Shown one piece after another: positions 43,645 to 56,458 of a stretch of 64,000 nucleotides of DNA. The notes below the pieces were generated by a model. It was not told where the DNA came from. It ran no database searches and saw only the letters and a list, made by a program, of their open reading frames with translations. Position numbers and translations under genes: made by a program. Numbering within the stretch: position 1 is the first letter of the stretch; every line of letters starts with the position of its first letter. This DNA comes from Scalesia atractyloides (taxonomy: Eukaryota; Streptophyta; Magnoliopsida; Asterales; Asteraceae). The DNA lies in NCBI GenBank assembly GCA_947069175.1, contig CAMTDV010000013.1, positions 14,055,001-14,119,000 on the forward strand. Direction: 5' to 3'.

Positions 43645-44060
43645 TACCCACTCAGTCTCATGATCCTGTAAAAAGTACATCTTTTGTGAGAAGGCATAAG
43701 AATTGACATGTAAGCATCATGTTATGGACTTGGTCATAATGTTTTGGGTTGTTTTAACAAGAAAAACATCAAACATAATAACTTAAGACACAACGCAATG
43801 AATTATAGGCTTAAAACTTAAAACACCATGCCAAAACGTTAAGTAGGGTGTTTTAAGTGTTAACCAGTGTGTTTTAAATTTCACGCCCATAATATGTTGC
43901 ATGGTGTTTTAAAGTGTTGCGTTTGGTGTTTTTCTTGCCAAAACAACGCAAAACATCATGCCTAAGTTCAAAACATGATTCCTACATGTCAATTTCTATG
44001 TCTTCTCACACTTCTCGCAAAAATGTCATTTTTTACAGGAAACTCACCCTACTCACTCAT
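43645..44060. mobile_element. MITE-like element with 130 bp inverted repeats
   Basis: The left arm CCTGTAAAAAGTACATCTTT, GAATTGACATGTAAGCATCATGTT and AACAAGAAAAACATCAAAC is mirrored by the complement of the right arm (CCTGTAAAAAATGACATTTT, AAATTGACATGTAGGAATCATG, GCAAGAAAAACACCAAAC). The whole is a foldback of about 415 bp. Ends and duplication are not resolved. Confidence 0.65.
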
Positions 44061-46913
44061 TTTCCAATTAAATAAAAAATTTTATACCCTTATTAGTACT
44101 TTTTCTATTTCCTTAACTCACAACCACCTTTAAAAATATTAAAAAATTATATGAGGTGAACAGTGTTTCCCATATATATTTATAGATTAATAGTAACATT
44201 CTCATATATGATCTCTCTTTTTTACTCACAACCACTCAAAATCACTCATATCATCTCTTATAATATAACTAATCCACTCAGATAAATACAAGGGATCTAT
44301 CGTGAATGCTCTAAATTGTAGATTTCTGTTTGATTTCTCTTTTGTCACTTTATACCTATTCAATTTAATTTTTATTAATTATAAACTGATCTCTAATCAA
44401 TCATCATAAGCAAGATTTTTTTAATACAGTTACTGTCATATAAAAACGTGCTAAACGTAAACCACTTTTTGTGTGTATGAGAGTGTGGCCAGTGGGGAGG
44501 ATAAGGTCATTTCCACTGTTGCTGGACCATAGCTTTAGGAGCTGTGATGCCAAGAACCTGAAAAGATGTAAAGGACGAGTGTAAGTGCTGAGGTGGCAAG
44601 ATTTGGAAAGAGTCCCACAATGCCCTAAAGGGTCCTGTTTGTCCACGTGTTATGCCATCAGTCAATAATAGTGATATATGCTCCTGTCAATAGCTAAACT
44701 ATATCTATCTCTTTGACCATATATGACTAACGCCAGGGTGTTGCGAGGGGCCATGAGCCATCAGTATGAGGTTTTACTTTTAACACCTGGTAAATTTGTG
44801 GGGTCAGTTGGGTTTGTATCAGGTGGAATGAATTTAAGTTGAAAATAAAACCGGAGGTCCAACCTGTCCCTTCGATTTGGAAGCTTCTACACAAAAACTA
44901 GGTAATTATATCTTTTTATTGCAATATGTTGTAGCTCTATCGGTATATATTGAAAGGGCGTTTGTTTAACTTTGGCTCATTTTAAAATGAGTCGATATTG
45001 AGTAAGTAACGAATAGTTCAACTCATTACACACACGTTGGTTATGACTTAATTACGACCTCAAACATATTCTAGTGTGGAGCCAAACGTACACTTGTTGG
45101 TCGTTTTAGGCATTTTATATCATTCTAATAAAATGTTAAAACCTGAAGAAATTGTTTTTATGGTTATTCTAAAAAAATCCAAAAATTATTTAGTTTTTTT
45201 TATTAATCTTAGAAGAGAAATCCAAGTTAAAAAAACGTTTTTTTTTAGAAAACAATTTAGATCATAACGGTCAACAAGTGTAACTAGTAATTAACTACTA
45301 CGTTGTGCATCTCCAATGCATGTCTCATGCTAAGACCTAGATTCCGAGGTACTCGTAAACATAACTTGACATGGACATCTCCAATCCAAGTATGTCATGT
45401 AAAAAATTGGTTGGAACCAAATTCTACCATCCTACAAAGGAAAGAATAACCAAACATATCTTAATTGGGATGGGGATCCAAAGCTTGGAACTGCTCTTGT
45501 ACAAATTGAGACAGTCAGAGAAAATCATTAAAATAGACATTTGACAAATCAGTTCACCAAAATAGCAATCAACCTTTAAATGTCGGCAAACGTGGGGGAT
45601 AAGACGGCAAAAAGCGCCGGATAAGTCGTACCCGGTAGTCAATGTGTATTTTGATGATTTGTTTCGTCAACTTATGTATTTTGATGATTTTCTCTGACTA
45701 AATTTGAAGGTTGGTAATGATGTGGTCGGTAGTAACAAAATCATCGGTAGGAATAGTTGGTTTGTAGGAACTATTGTCAGTAATAACTACAATGGTCCAT
45801 AGCAACTGGTGTTAGTATGATCTTTATTGGTAAAGAGTTTGTAAGGAGGATATATATATATATTGCACTCTAAGCAGATTGGGATGATGATCAACCTGAA
45901 CCCAATGGACAAACCTGAAACTAAATTGAGTTCACATAAAAAAAATTCAAAGGTATGAGAAAGTGTGAAATTAGGTAATATCTGACCTAATTACCAGAAT
46001 ACATATACATATTTACCCGAAACATATGCCTAAAAATTTTTAATTTTATCTACCATAAACCCTAACACATGGTTCATTCTAGTTCTTTCATTATGTGAAA
46101 ACTGAACTTTTATTGGATTATATTATAATACTATTCATATATTTTATATATGAAGTATTAACTTTTTAATATTTATATCATAATGAATTTACATATTTAA
46201 GATATTTCAATCGTGTTACAGTGATTATGATATTGTAAACAAAAATATTATAAAATGTGCTATATAGGAATATTTAAATATTATATTTCTAAAATTAATA
46301 TATATACAATTATGAAACGTTAATTATGAGGGAAAACATTTTAGGAGAGATAATGTTTAGTTTTCTATTAATTTTTTATATCACTAATTTCAAAAGAAAA
46401 TATGATAAATATAAAACTCATACATATTATCTCAAACATATTTTTTTTATCTTTTATTATATTGAGATCTACACATTCTTATTGTAGTTCTGTGTTTAGT
46501 TGACTTGATATTATATTAATTTTGTATTAGGTTTTACAAGCCACCAATATATTAACTCCTATAAAGTTAATATATTATAAGTTCTTATCATGGGTTCATG
46601 ATTTGGTTGAATTATAAGAGGATTTCTATAAAAATAATTTGATTTAGATGACAAAATTGGTGCAAAATATTTTTTTTTCCTTTAAAATGGAACAGGTTAA
46701 ATTGATTTCATATAAACTTTATTTAAATTTAAAATTTTAAAACTTCTTGAAATAATTTGTTTAAAAAAGGTAATATTCATAATAAACTTATCACTAACAA
46801 GCAAATCTATATAAGTTCCAATTTAAAATGAATTTTTATGGAAAAAAAGTTGACCGAGAAAAAAACAAAACAAACATGTAGGATATATATTAGTTTTAGG
46901 TATATAATTATTA
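44061..46913. other. Unassigned AT-rich DNA
   Basis: I see no gene, LTR end or clear tandem repeat. Short frames (44404-44646, 45076-45267, 45424-45642) have no recognisable domain. A TTTTGATGATTT phrase is repeated at 45650 and 45678. Confidence 0.6.
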
Positions 46914-47970
46914 CATATTTTTGTGTAACATATTTTATAATATTTCTTTTTACAAATATATAGAGTTTTAATATTTTTTAGAGTTAATTATGTAAATAAT
47001 TCTTGTGGTTTATTAAAAGTAACAAATTTGAGTACTGTCGGAAAATATATAAGAGTATTTTAATTATTTTACACTGATTTAATTGAAAAACTAACGACAT
47101 TAGCCTTAATACTAAAAGATGTTACAAAATCAAAATCATAGAAATTGAATCTGTTACAAAAAAAGGTTAGTACTTAAAGATTTTATTTTTAATAAACTAC
47201 AAGTACTATATGTGTATGATGCATGTGAATAGTGCGTATAAAATGTATCAATTACACAAATTATAAATTTATAAATATGGAAATAATCTAAACCATACTA
47301 GACAGATAACAGGCAAGTGTACCTATTATGTATAATATATTGTAGTGGCAAGAACCAAGTATCGATCCTAAGGACAAAGTAGCTCCTAATAATCTATCGT
47401 CTGTCAATGTCTATCTGATGTAAGAGTAATTTGTGAAGAGACTAACGATTGCAAGTAAGCATGAATTGTGGATTTAGAGAAATCATATTAGAGAATTAAC
47501 CATTTAGACTTTAACTTATCTTGATTGGAATATTTTTGTGTAACTATATGTCTTTTTTTAAATTATATAGGGTTTTAATATTTTTTTAGAGTTAAATACA
47601 CAGATAATCTTTTTGGTTTATTAACGTAACAAATTTGAGTACTAAGAGAAAATTATATAAGGGTATTTTAGTTATTTTACACCGATTTAACAGAAAAACT
47701 AATGGCAATTAGCCTTAATATTCAAAGGTGTTACAAATTGAAAACCATAGAAACTGAGTCTGTTACAAAAAAAAAGTTAGTACTCAAAGGTTTTACTTTT
47801 AATAAACCACAAGTACTATATGTGTACGATGCATGTGAATGGTGCGTATAAAATGTATCAATTACACAAGTTTTAAATTTATAAAAATGGAAATAACCTA
47901 AAACAAACTACACACATAACAGGCAAGTGTACCTATCATATGCGCAATATAGTAGTGGCAAGAACCAAGA
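46914..47970 (+). repeat. Direct repeat, two copies about 616 bp apart
   Basis: Copy 1 is 46914-47352 and copy 2 is 47530-47970. They share TTTTAATATTTTTTAGAGTTAA, a GTACTATATGTGTAYGATGC string and ACAGGCAAGTGTACCTAT followed by GTGGCAAGAACCAAG; roughly 85% identity by eye. Copy 2 ends where an LTR begins at 47974. They could be remnants of one retroelement, but no PBS is seen. Confidence 0.7.
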
Positions 47971-47973
47971 ATC

Positions 47974-48440
47974 TGTCACAACCCCGAACTACAACGGATA
48001 TGATACAGGGTATGATGATCGTCCATAGCTCATGACGCTATAATAAGTTTAGTATTTAAAACATGATCCAATTTAAAATTTGTCACATTTTACATGAAAT
48101 TACAAACAAATCATACAATAGACATATTTACCCATATAATATAAGATCCAATTCATTAATCTAAGGCATGTCCTACATGTCTTTGTCTTTAACTCTACCT
48201 CATACTCGTATACCTGTATCATGCATAAAAAGGTTTTGGGTCAATAGTAAATAGATTTACTTTTAAAAGTAAATATCTTCCCTTATTATTTGATTCATTT
48301 TACTTAAAAGAAATTATTTGAAAATATTTTAACATGCAATTTTATATGTAGTAGAAACATTCGTTAATCTTATAATCATCACAATCACAACAACAATAAA
48401 CAAATCACTACAATCACAATATAGATACAATAGAAATGAA
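47974..48440 (-). mobile_element. Diverged, truncated family A LTR end
   Basis: It begins TGTCACAACCCCGAAC and keeps, in order, the blocks AGCTCATGACG, GGCATGTCCTACATG, ACCTGTATCATGCATAAAA and GGTTTTGGGTCAA. These correspond to the first 250 bases of other minus-strand A LTRs. The rest is lost near the start of the next repeat. Confidence 0.6.
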
Positions 48441-48460
48441 AGTATTGGATCCAGCGAGTT

Positions 48461-48990
48461 AGACGGAAGTTTGGATAAGATAAAGCTAGTTCGGTAGAAA
48501 TTTCATAAGAATAGTCAAAAGTAGAAGGTTCCATTCATAGCGAAAGAGCATACATCATTTTACAAGCTTGAGAGAGCATCATGCAATCTCTCTGGCATTT
48601 CCATTAGATCTCCAAAACTTATCAACTTCAAACTCATGACTCCTATATATATATATACACACACACATCGAAACCCCTTTGGTGCGAACTAGCTCATACG
48701 TATGAACCAGTGTTCGTCCTCACCAAAGTGTCATGTGTTCATTTCTAACACGCAACTATACAATATTCAACACACGCTCTATCTAGCCTATTCGCACAGT
48801 GGCGGACATACATAATATGCACTAACAAATTCCCCCTTGGTCGTCACTGTCAAATCTTGATCTTCAAATATGTAAGCCGTATTTGAATATTCTGCAACTT
48901 CAATCAAGCATGATATCTTCAATTAATTCCCCCTTAATTGATGATTCAGGTTTACATTAGCAATAGTACATTCCCCCTCATTTCTGGCAA
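48461..48990 (-). repeat. Left copy of a 530 bp direct repeat (possible 3' LTR of a minus-strand element)
   Basis: It aligns with 55117-55626: GGAAGTTTGGATA, GAAAGAGCATACATCATT, CAACTATACAATATTCAAC, GCTCTATCTAGCCTATTC, ACAGTGGCGGACA and GATCTTCAAATATGTAAGCC occur in the same order. If these are LTRs, the element lies on the minus strand and its interior has been invaded by the D LTR. Confidence 0.6.
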
Positions 48991-50599
48991 TTCTGATCTC
49001 TTTAAACTCATCACTAAATTTCCCCCTCAAAATAGGCAAATTCAGGTTTCTTACGGATTTAACAATTTAGCCCATTAATAGTCACTTCACTAAATGATAA
49101 ACATTCTGCATAGGTATCAATGACTACCCGCATTATCTTCACTACTCTGTGGTTTTATTATCTTAATCATTATCTGAAACCTCCAACAGTGTCCCCGAAC
49201 AACCCTTATTTGACGTTAAAATCTCGAAAAAGTATTCAATCACCAAATTTGTCACACCCCAACCGATGGCGGAAACATCGGAGTGAGACGAACGAGATTG
49301 CTCAAGACATCATAACACTAATTGTGACAATATTTAAATTAAACAACCCATTTCATTACATTCCTCAAATTGACAAGTACAACATAATTCGAATACGAAA
49401 TAACGACAAATGAGACAAGTTCAACAAAGCATAATAATTAACTTAGCATTCTAAGCGTGTTTCTATGCCGATCCTACTAAGTTTCGTCATATCAGTCTCA
49501 TCAACCTGCAACATGTTAAAAAGTATAGTTCAATAACAAAGTATTGGCGAGTACACAAGTTTGATATCATAGCATAAGTAGTAAAAACGCTTAAACAAAT
49601 CCACATGATAAGTTAGTATACGAGATTAATGTAAACAAGGCATGTGAACTACAAGTCAATCCTCTAGTGTACCACATAATAGATTTAAAACTTAACATTG
49701 ACCAGAAGAATACGGACGATGCATTATTCCTATAGCGCTATACATCTTAAGGGAGGCTTGATCGAAGTTAATGACATTTAGTATCACAAAAGAATTTTCC
49801 GAGTAAACAATTCAAGTATCACATAACTATAGCATGTATGATGGATTGTTTGTGTGATTTCATAGAATAAAAGTGTGATTTAGTGTGTTTATGACAGATT
49901 AACATGTTGCACCCAAAAGTGTAAAGCGTAAAAAGGGTGTCGAGTGTACTCGCGGTTTTGCAAAGTTAATTTCCGTGAAAGCGTTTAGGTTGATTAGGGG
50001 GGTGAACACAGAGTTATCCTACACAAGGAAACTTAGGTGTGTGAGTATTGGAATGACGATGGAGGTCGGTAATTTTAGGAATTTAAAGTATGCAAAAAGT
50101 ATGTATAGTCGAAAGTATTTATCTGGACGTTAACGCTCGTTTTTGACACTATAAGCCCCGAAGGGTGTTTTGTGTTTTTATGGGCCATGCCCAATAGAAT
50201 CGTAACGATGGTTAGGTCTTAGATAAAATAGCCTAATATTAGGACAAGTAACCATATGGTCATCGTCAAAGGTTTGGTTATATTTATAATTTACATATAT
50301 AGTTTACATATATTATTACAAGTTTATCATATATAAATCATAGATTTCTATAAGTCATGGATGTCATAGAAGTCATGCATGGAGGTAGGAGGATAATCGT
50401 CCTAAACCTCTTTCGTGTAACATCCGTCAAAAACGGATTTACCAAACCCGCTCCGTTTATTAACCGAACAATCAGTTAAAAATTTCGTTGCGAATTTAAT
50501 GCCCAAATTAATTTTAAACGATGCATAATTAATTATTATATTGGAATATATAATTTGTTTTTGAAAAATTGTTAAAAATAATGAAATAAAAATAAGATG

Positions 50600-50683
50600 G
50601 TTCTGCCGGGTTTCGAACCCGGGTCAGTCAACCGGTTCAGCAAACTTAACACCCACACACTCAACCACTGCGCCACTTGTATC
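50600..50683 (-). other. Antisense tRNA-like module
   Basis: The minus strand has GTGGCGCAGTGGTT and the T-arm CCGGG-TTCGAAA-CCCGG, as in the young LTR. Confidence 0.62.
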
Positions 50684-51375
50684 TCTTGTTAAATATTGAA
50701 GACAATAAATTCATAACATGTTTTCCGAATTCGAAATCGGCGCGCCCAAATGCAGTCGTCGGAAATACCGGCGATCTCGCCAAGAATTTACGATATCTTC
50801 AGTTATAACGTAAAACTTAATCACTACATCGGTTATAACCGACGCCTGAGTCCGCGACACAAACTATAACCGCCGGAAAACGTAATGACTTTGAATCAAG
50901 TCGGAAATTGGACCAAATTCATCGATGACATGCCTTATAAATACCCCCTCAAACCTCTGCAAGCTTTTTCGCTCAAAACCGCACCTTTACCCGACGTAAT
51001 TCCATTCGCCGGAAAACTTCTGCACATCGCCGGAAAACCGAACCCTTCACTTCTGAGCCTTACTGAACCCCCTGAGCTTATACCGAAGTCACCCACATCC
51101 TTTTCAAGCTTTCTGAAGACTCTCTGTTGCAAGACACACGACGCCGGAATCTTTTGCTGTCGCCGGAGTTCTGCCGGAGAAACAGAGGAGTCCAGTCGGT
51201 ATACCTTACGCTTAAATCTTTCATTCTTTTTACATATCTCATCTGTAATTAACCTCAAAACACTAAAGAACACGATTAAAACATCGAACCAGTCGGACTT
51301 CCGATTCTGGTTAAAATCAACAAAGAAGACGAAGTTTCTGTAGTGTTTAAGTTTATTATAAATCAAGATATAACT

Positions 51376-51952
51376 CGGGTTAGACACACAGTCCAGCGGT
51401 GGACTGTGTGCACAATTAAACACACTAACGTCTCGAGTTCGAATCTTGTCCCACGCATGCTGCCTTAATAAAAATGTTTTTTTTTTGTTAACCGAACCGG
51501 AGTGACCGCTGTACATGTTAAGTTTAATAATAACCGGAATAATAACCAAGATAGACACACAGTCCAGCGGTGGAACTGTGTGAATGTTTAAACACACGTC
51601 ACGAGTTCGAGTCCGGTCTACTCCACCGATCCGGACAATTATCCAACCTTTTTAAATAAGGCAGAACTGAAATTATTTAAATTGTATATAAGTCAGGTTA
51701 TATAACAAGTTAAACACACAGTCCACGTGGACTGTGTGTTAACTCAACCCACAGGTCCCGGGTTCGAGACCTGTGGAGCGCACCGGTCCGATTCAGTAAA
51801 ATCTTTTTAGAAATAAATTGATTTTCGGATTAATCTAATTAATATATAAATATAATTAAAAACAGAAATATTTCGGGTTAGACACGTAGCTCAGTTGGTA
51901 GAGCTGCGTGCACGCGTACGGGAGGTCTCGGGTTCGAGCCTCACTCAGCGCA
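51376..51952 (+). other. Array of four tRNA-like modules
   Basis: Modules at 51376, 51549, 51709 and 51875. The third has a stem shortened at the loop (CACACAGTCCA-CG-TGGACTGTGTG lacks two loop bases) and keeps the B-box hairpin CCACAGGTC/GACCTGTGG. The second has one extra base in the right arm. Confidence 0.78.
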
Positions 51953-54014
51953 CACTTACACGCATACGAACCGGTCAAACAGTCAAGGTCAATGGTCAAC
52001 GGTCAACGTCAACGGTAACGGTCAACGGTCAAAAAGTCAATTTTTATTATTTTTTTATTTATTTATTTTAATTAAAAATCAATTAAAAATACTTAAAAAT
52101 AACATTTTTAAGGTTAGAAAATAGCCTTAAACTCACAAAAATACACCCAACAATCCTACTAAAATGGATTAATAAAATTCGTTTACTTACCGAACCATAA
52201 TGCTATTTATCTAGGTTAATTTCACTCGTGGTTAAAACCACTTCGCGTGCATTCAACATCATCAACCGAACGCACCCACTGTGAGTGAATCTTACAACTC
52301 TCCCTTTTTAATTACACGTTTTGGGGTGTGTCATGTGTCACAAAATAATTAACTCGTTTATTTAAACTTGTGCTATACCATATCGTGATCTAAACTTAGA
52401 TTGTTTATATTGTTGTGATTATGTATTTCATTTTGTCAACTTATATGAAATTCATTCATTAAGCCCATCAGTTCCTCGTGGGAGACGAGTTGAGCAACGC
52501 GTGCCTCAAAACCAATCCATTATTGTTCATGTGTGTATTATTGAGTTTATGTTGTTGGTAGTTATGTCTTTCATATTATCATGGTTATGCAATTCATTCA
52601 TTAGGCCCATCAGTTCCTCGTGAGAGACGAGTTGAGCAACGCGTGCCTCTAAACGATCCATTATTGTTCATGTGTGTATTGTTTAATATTAAATTGATTT
52701 ATGAATAAGTTTACATCTATTTTTACTCATGTGTGGTTGTGCACTTTATTTCATAATCAATTAAATAAACTTGTTCAAATGTTTTCCATAGGATTCACTC
52801 GCCAACTTTTTGTTGATCCAAAAACCCTTTTACACATGATACAGGTGAACAGGATGAAGCAAGGAAAACATAGGAAATGCCTTAGAAGAAAACAATGAAG
52901 CCTAGATTGATATTTAGGACATGTTGTAATATTGATTGTAATTTTCCATTAAAGTGTATTAATGAATATGAAACGTTAAAATAAATGTCATGAGCTTTGA
53001 TGATAACCCAATCATGCCCCAATCACCTTTTCCGCTGCGGGTCGGGGTGTGACATTTCGTAAGATGGACCAATACACAAATTACCACAAGGACAATCCGG
53101 ATGGTCATGAATAAAGTACTTTACTAAGCTACGCTTCGAACCGAATAAGCAAGCTAGGTGCGTGCATCCCGAACATGGCAACGTTTGAGGACGTGTCGTA
53201 GCCTTGTTACTCAAGTGAAGGTGAACCGTAGCTTAATGGATAGAAATCATCAAGTGAGGGGTGGATTGAAAAAGTTTGATAGCCAAGGCCTCCATGTAAT
53301 CACACATTCACAAAACACAAGCTCGTAAGCTTGGATGGCTCAACACTTGTGGGTTTGAACCCTAATAAAAACCACAAGTTTAGAGGCATGTTATACCTCT
53401 TATTTTGTATGGAACAAGTCTAGCTAGCTCACTAACCATAAACTTGATTAGAGGCACAAGTAGCATAGAGTTGTTAAGATTAAAACAAGTTCAAGAAAAG
53501 TTTATAAGTTTAACTTCCAAAACAGAAAGTTTGGCCCTAAAATTGGTATTGTTCCACCTTGGTTTTCCATGAAAAACCTATGGTAACATCCTATGGGGCT
53601 TAGCAAACATTTTTAGGAAGAAAACATAAAGAAAACCTTGAAACTTTTAAATTTGAAAAGATAAAAATGGGTTGAAAGTTTAACACATTTTGGACCTCAA
53701 AATGGTAATGTTTCACCTTAGTTTGCCCAAGAAAACTTGTGAGAACCTTCCTAGAGGTTATCCAAGGGTGTTAGAAGAATAAACAAGGTTTAAACAAATA
53801 AGGAAGTGAGTTGAAACTCACTTGCAAGCTGAAGTGTTTCAGCAGAAAGTTCTGAACTTTGAGAAGATGTTTGGAGTGTTTGGAGACTTGTCAAAATGAG
53901 AAATGGATGGGGGAATACTTGTTTATATAGACGAGGGATTAGGGTTTAAGTTAGGGTTGCATTAATGAGGATTAGGTGGGTTTTTGAATTGAAACTATGG
54001 AGGGAACAAGACTT

Positions 54015-54038
54015 GGCAGCTTGCGGCCGCAAGCTGCC
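54015..54038. other. Perfect 24 bp GC-rich palindrome followed by a T tract
   Basis: The half site GGCAGCTTGCGG is followed exactly by its complement, with GCGGCCGC at the centre, in otherwise very AT-rich DNA. CTTTTTTTTTG-like sequence begins eight bases later. It lies inside the D LTR. Confidence 0.85.
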
Positions 54039-54599
54039 TTGTCTTTTTTTTGCTATTTAATTTATATAAAGGGTTTTAATTGTTACTTAAATTATTTATT
54101 TTATATATAAACCAAGTGTGAAGTGTTTTTGGAAGATTATAACATGATTAAAGGTGTTACATATCCATAAACATGTCTTACAAATAATTAACATAAGCGT
54201 GACAAGAATCATGGTGCCAAAAGTCTACGCATTTTTTAACTTGTTGATTGCTTGCTTGATTTGAAACATTAAACTTTCATGAATATATGATAAGAATATG
54301 CAAGTTGATTCGAAGCTATATATTGCGTAACGAATGCATGTATGATCATAGATATAAATGCGTAATAAGGGTGCGAATTGCGTATAATTGATCAAATTGA
54401 TTACAATTAAAGCCTTGGATTTACAATGATTCAGAAATGAAATACGATTACAAGGTTTGGACTTTTCAATTATAAAAACACAAAGCAAACTTACTAAAAA
54501 CAGAAAGTTACAAAAGCAAGCGTTACAAATTTATTCTGGACACTCGTCTCGTCACTGCAATCAAAAAATGTTTCTTCTTTTTTTAGACATTTTTTACTT

Positions 54600-54850
54600 A
54601 TTCGCGCAGATGAGAAATGTTCGTTTGTGTGAATGTCTCCTTCGTGCGGATGAAGTGATTTTGAAACATTTAGTTTGGTTAGTGCGGATGAGTTCTGGTT
54701 CATGCGGATGAATGCCTTCTGTGCGGATGAATGTTGATTCGTGCGAATGAAAGACTGGTTCGTGCGGATGAACACGATATTTCAAACGAATCAGGATTCA
54801 TTTGTGCTGATGAATGACTCATTCGCACGAATAAGCACTCATGTGCACGG
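54600..54850. repeat. GTGCGGATGAA minisatellite
   Basis: About ten copies of GTGCGGATGA or close variants, spaced 20-32 bp, some facing the other way (CATTCGCACGAA). A related copy, CATCCGTGCGGAT, occurs in the neighbouring repeat near 55335. The frames through it (for example minus strand 54494-54775) are repeat translations, not genes. Confidence 0.75.
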
Positions 54851-55090
54851 AACTCACTCGTCCATTCGAAACGTTGTTGTTCACATATTTCGATATAAAA
54901 TCTTTATTTCTTCGAATTAGATGATGATTCTTTCACAGACATGATCGAAAATCATAACTAATCAATTCTATGGTTTCAACTTTACTTTTCATACGTGAAT
55001 TGACCGTTAATTTCATATTTTTCGTCTAAAAACCCATAAATCATGAGCATAGGTGATTCAATCAACTGTTAGATTGATTGAATCGGTACC

Positions 55091-55105
55091 ATAGTTCTGA
55101 TACCA
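55091..55105 (-). promoter_or_regulatory. Possible primer-binding site next to the right 530 bp repeat
   Basis: The minus strand reads TGGTATCAGAACTAT, a 10-base match to initiator tRNA-Met. It lies six bases from TGTTTCGG at 55112, which could be an LTR end. This supports reading the 530 bp repeats as LTRs. Confidence 0.5.
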
Positions 55106-55837
55106 ATTGAATGTTTCGGATGGAAGTTTGGATACGATAAAGCTGGTTCGGAAGAAATCTTGTAACAATAATCAAAAGTAGAAGGATTCCATTTATACCG
55201 AAAGAGCATACATCATTGATAGGCTAGAGAAAGCATCAGGCAATCTCACCAGCCAAAACTCTAAAACTTAACTATGAACACATGACTTCCATATTTATAG
55301 ACTTGAGATTCCCTTTAGAGCGGATGACCTCATCCGTGCGGATCAGTTTTATAACTACGAACTAATTCTCGTCCTCTTCAAAGTGTCACGTGTTCGTATC
55401 CATATCTCAACTATACAATATTCAACGCATGCTCTATCTAGCCTATTCACACAGTGGCGGACACACAAAATATGCACTAAAAGTTTCCTCCTTGTACGTT
55501 ACTGTCGAATCTTGATCTTCAAATATGTAAGCCATGTTTGAATATTCTGCAACTTCAATCAAGCATTTCATATCTTCAAGTAATTCCCCCTTGATTGATG
55601 ATTCGGGTTTGCATTTGCAATATATATGTAACATTTGGGTAAAACGAGTTCCAAAAAAAACCCGCTCCGTTTGAGAATCAAGTATTAATTTAAAAGTTCG
55701 TTACGCATTTATTAGTATACTTAATTTCTGTTATTTTTGGTTAATAAATAAATTACGTAATTAAAATGATAATCAATAAAGGAATTAATAAAAAAATAAA
55801 AAAAAATTAATAATAAATAATAATAATATATACATAG

Positions 55838-55912
55838 GAACAGCTGGGTTTCGAACCCGGGTTCCCAAGCAAACTCACCCGAAATTTTCACCACTACACC
55901 ACACACATTTAT
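55838..55912 (-). other. Antisense tRNA-like module
   Basis: The minus strand has GTGTGGTGTAGTGGTGA (A-box-like) and GGGAACCCGGGTTCGAAACCC (B-box hairpin). The first part differs in sequence from the young copy, but the position and orientation are kept. Confidence 0.58.
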
Positions 55913-56154
55913 GTTTAAAACTGAAAATAAATTGAATTTATAAAACAACTGCAAGTCAACCTGCAAGTTCAAAATTTCAGTACCGTAACCGTCGATGATC
56001 TTCAAACCAACAACTTAATTAACGTTCAATGATTGAACATCGGTTATAACGATTTTGAACAACCATTTGTAACTGACAATCTTGATCAATTTGTCGAAAC
56101 CGAAAATTAATCATGGGGTTAAAAATTGAAGATTTAAAAATTGTTCTTGAACCG

Positions 56155-56163
56155 TATAAATAC
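56155..56163 (+). promoter_or_regulatory. TATA box of a family A LTR
   Basis: TATAAATAC, about 300 bp upstream of the tRNA-like array, places the array in the transcribed R/U5 part. Confidence 0.6.
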
Positions 56164-56458
56164 TGATCCATCTCCATAAGAACGCACCACTCTCAATCCT
56201 TGCACCCAGCTCCTTTTCTGTTCGAGTTCTACGTCACCGGAATTTTCAGTCACTCGCCGGAAGTCTCATCAGAGTCAAAGTCGGGTGCGTCTGGTAAAAT
56301 CCTTATGAACCCTCCTCTCAAATCTCTTAAATAACTGCAGCGAACTTAGAATCAATGTTTTGAATCAACACCCAAACAAGTTCGATGTTCAGAATTATAA
56401 ATCATGAAAGAGATGAAGTTGGGTTAAGTGTTTTGTATAATAAAATCATTGTTTTAAA

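Larger units (their letters stand above)
50416..53054 (+). mobile_element. Full-length solo LTR of family A (2639 bp)
   Basis: TGTAACATCCGTCAAAAACG to GGGTCGGGGTGTGACA, flanked by a perfect TTTCG duplication (50411-50415, 53055-53059). It is very close in length and layout to the young LTR. A TATA box (TTATAAATACC, about 50935) is intact here, where the young copy has TTATAACTT. A 152-codon frame (50885-51343) is discussed in the findings. Confidence 0.92.
49250..54161 (-). mobile_element. LTR of family D, split by a solo LTR A
   Basis: It begins TGTCACACCCCAACCGATGG and ends AAGGTGTTACA at 54161. Without the A insertion it is about 2.27 kb. The outer flanks (AAATT and TATCC) do not match, so the ends may have been altered by recombination. 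The right part shares the phrases TTTGGACCTCAAA, CACCTTAGTTTGCC and CATCCCGAACATGG with the second D copy at 62400-64000. Confidence 0.7.

Noticed and set aside
44404..44646. 80-codon minus-strand frame
   Set aside because: No domain, no start context and no partner elsewhere in the window.
54015..54060. Bacterial-type intrinsic terminator or cloning-vector NotI site
   Set aside because: The hairpin-plus-T layout and GCGGCCGC suggested both, but the flanks are ordinary D LTR sequence and the organism is a plant.
54494..54785. Repeat-rich frames with FIRTNQ/HPHEP-like repeats
   Set aside because: They are translations of the GTGCGGATGAA minisatellite in two frames.
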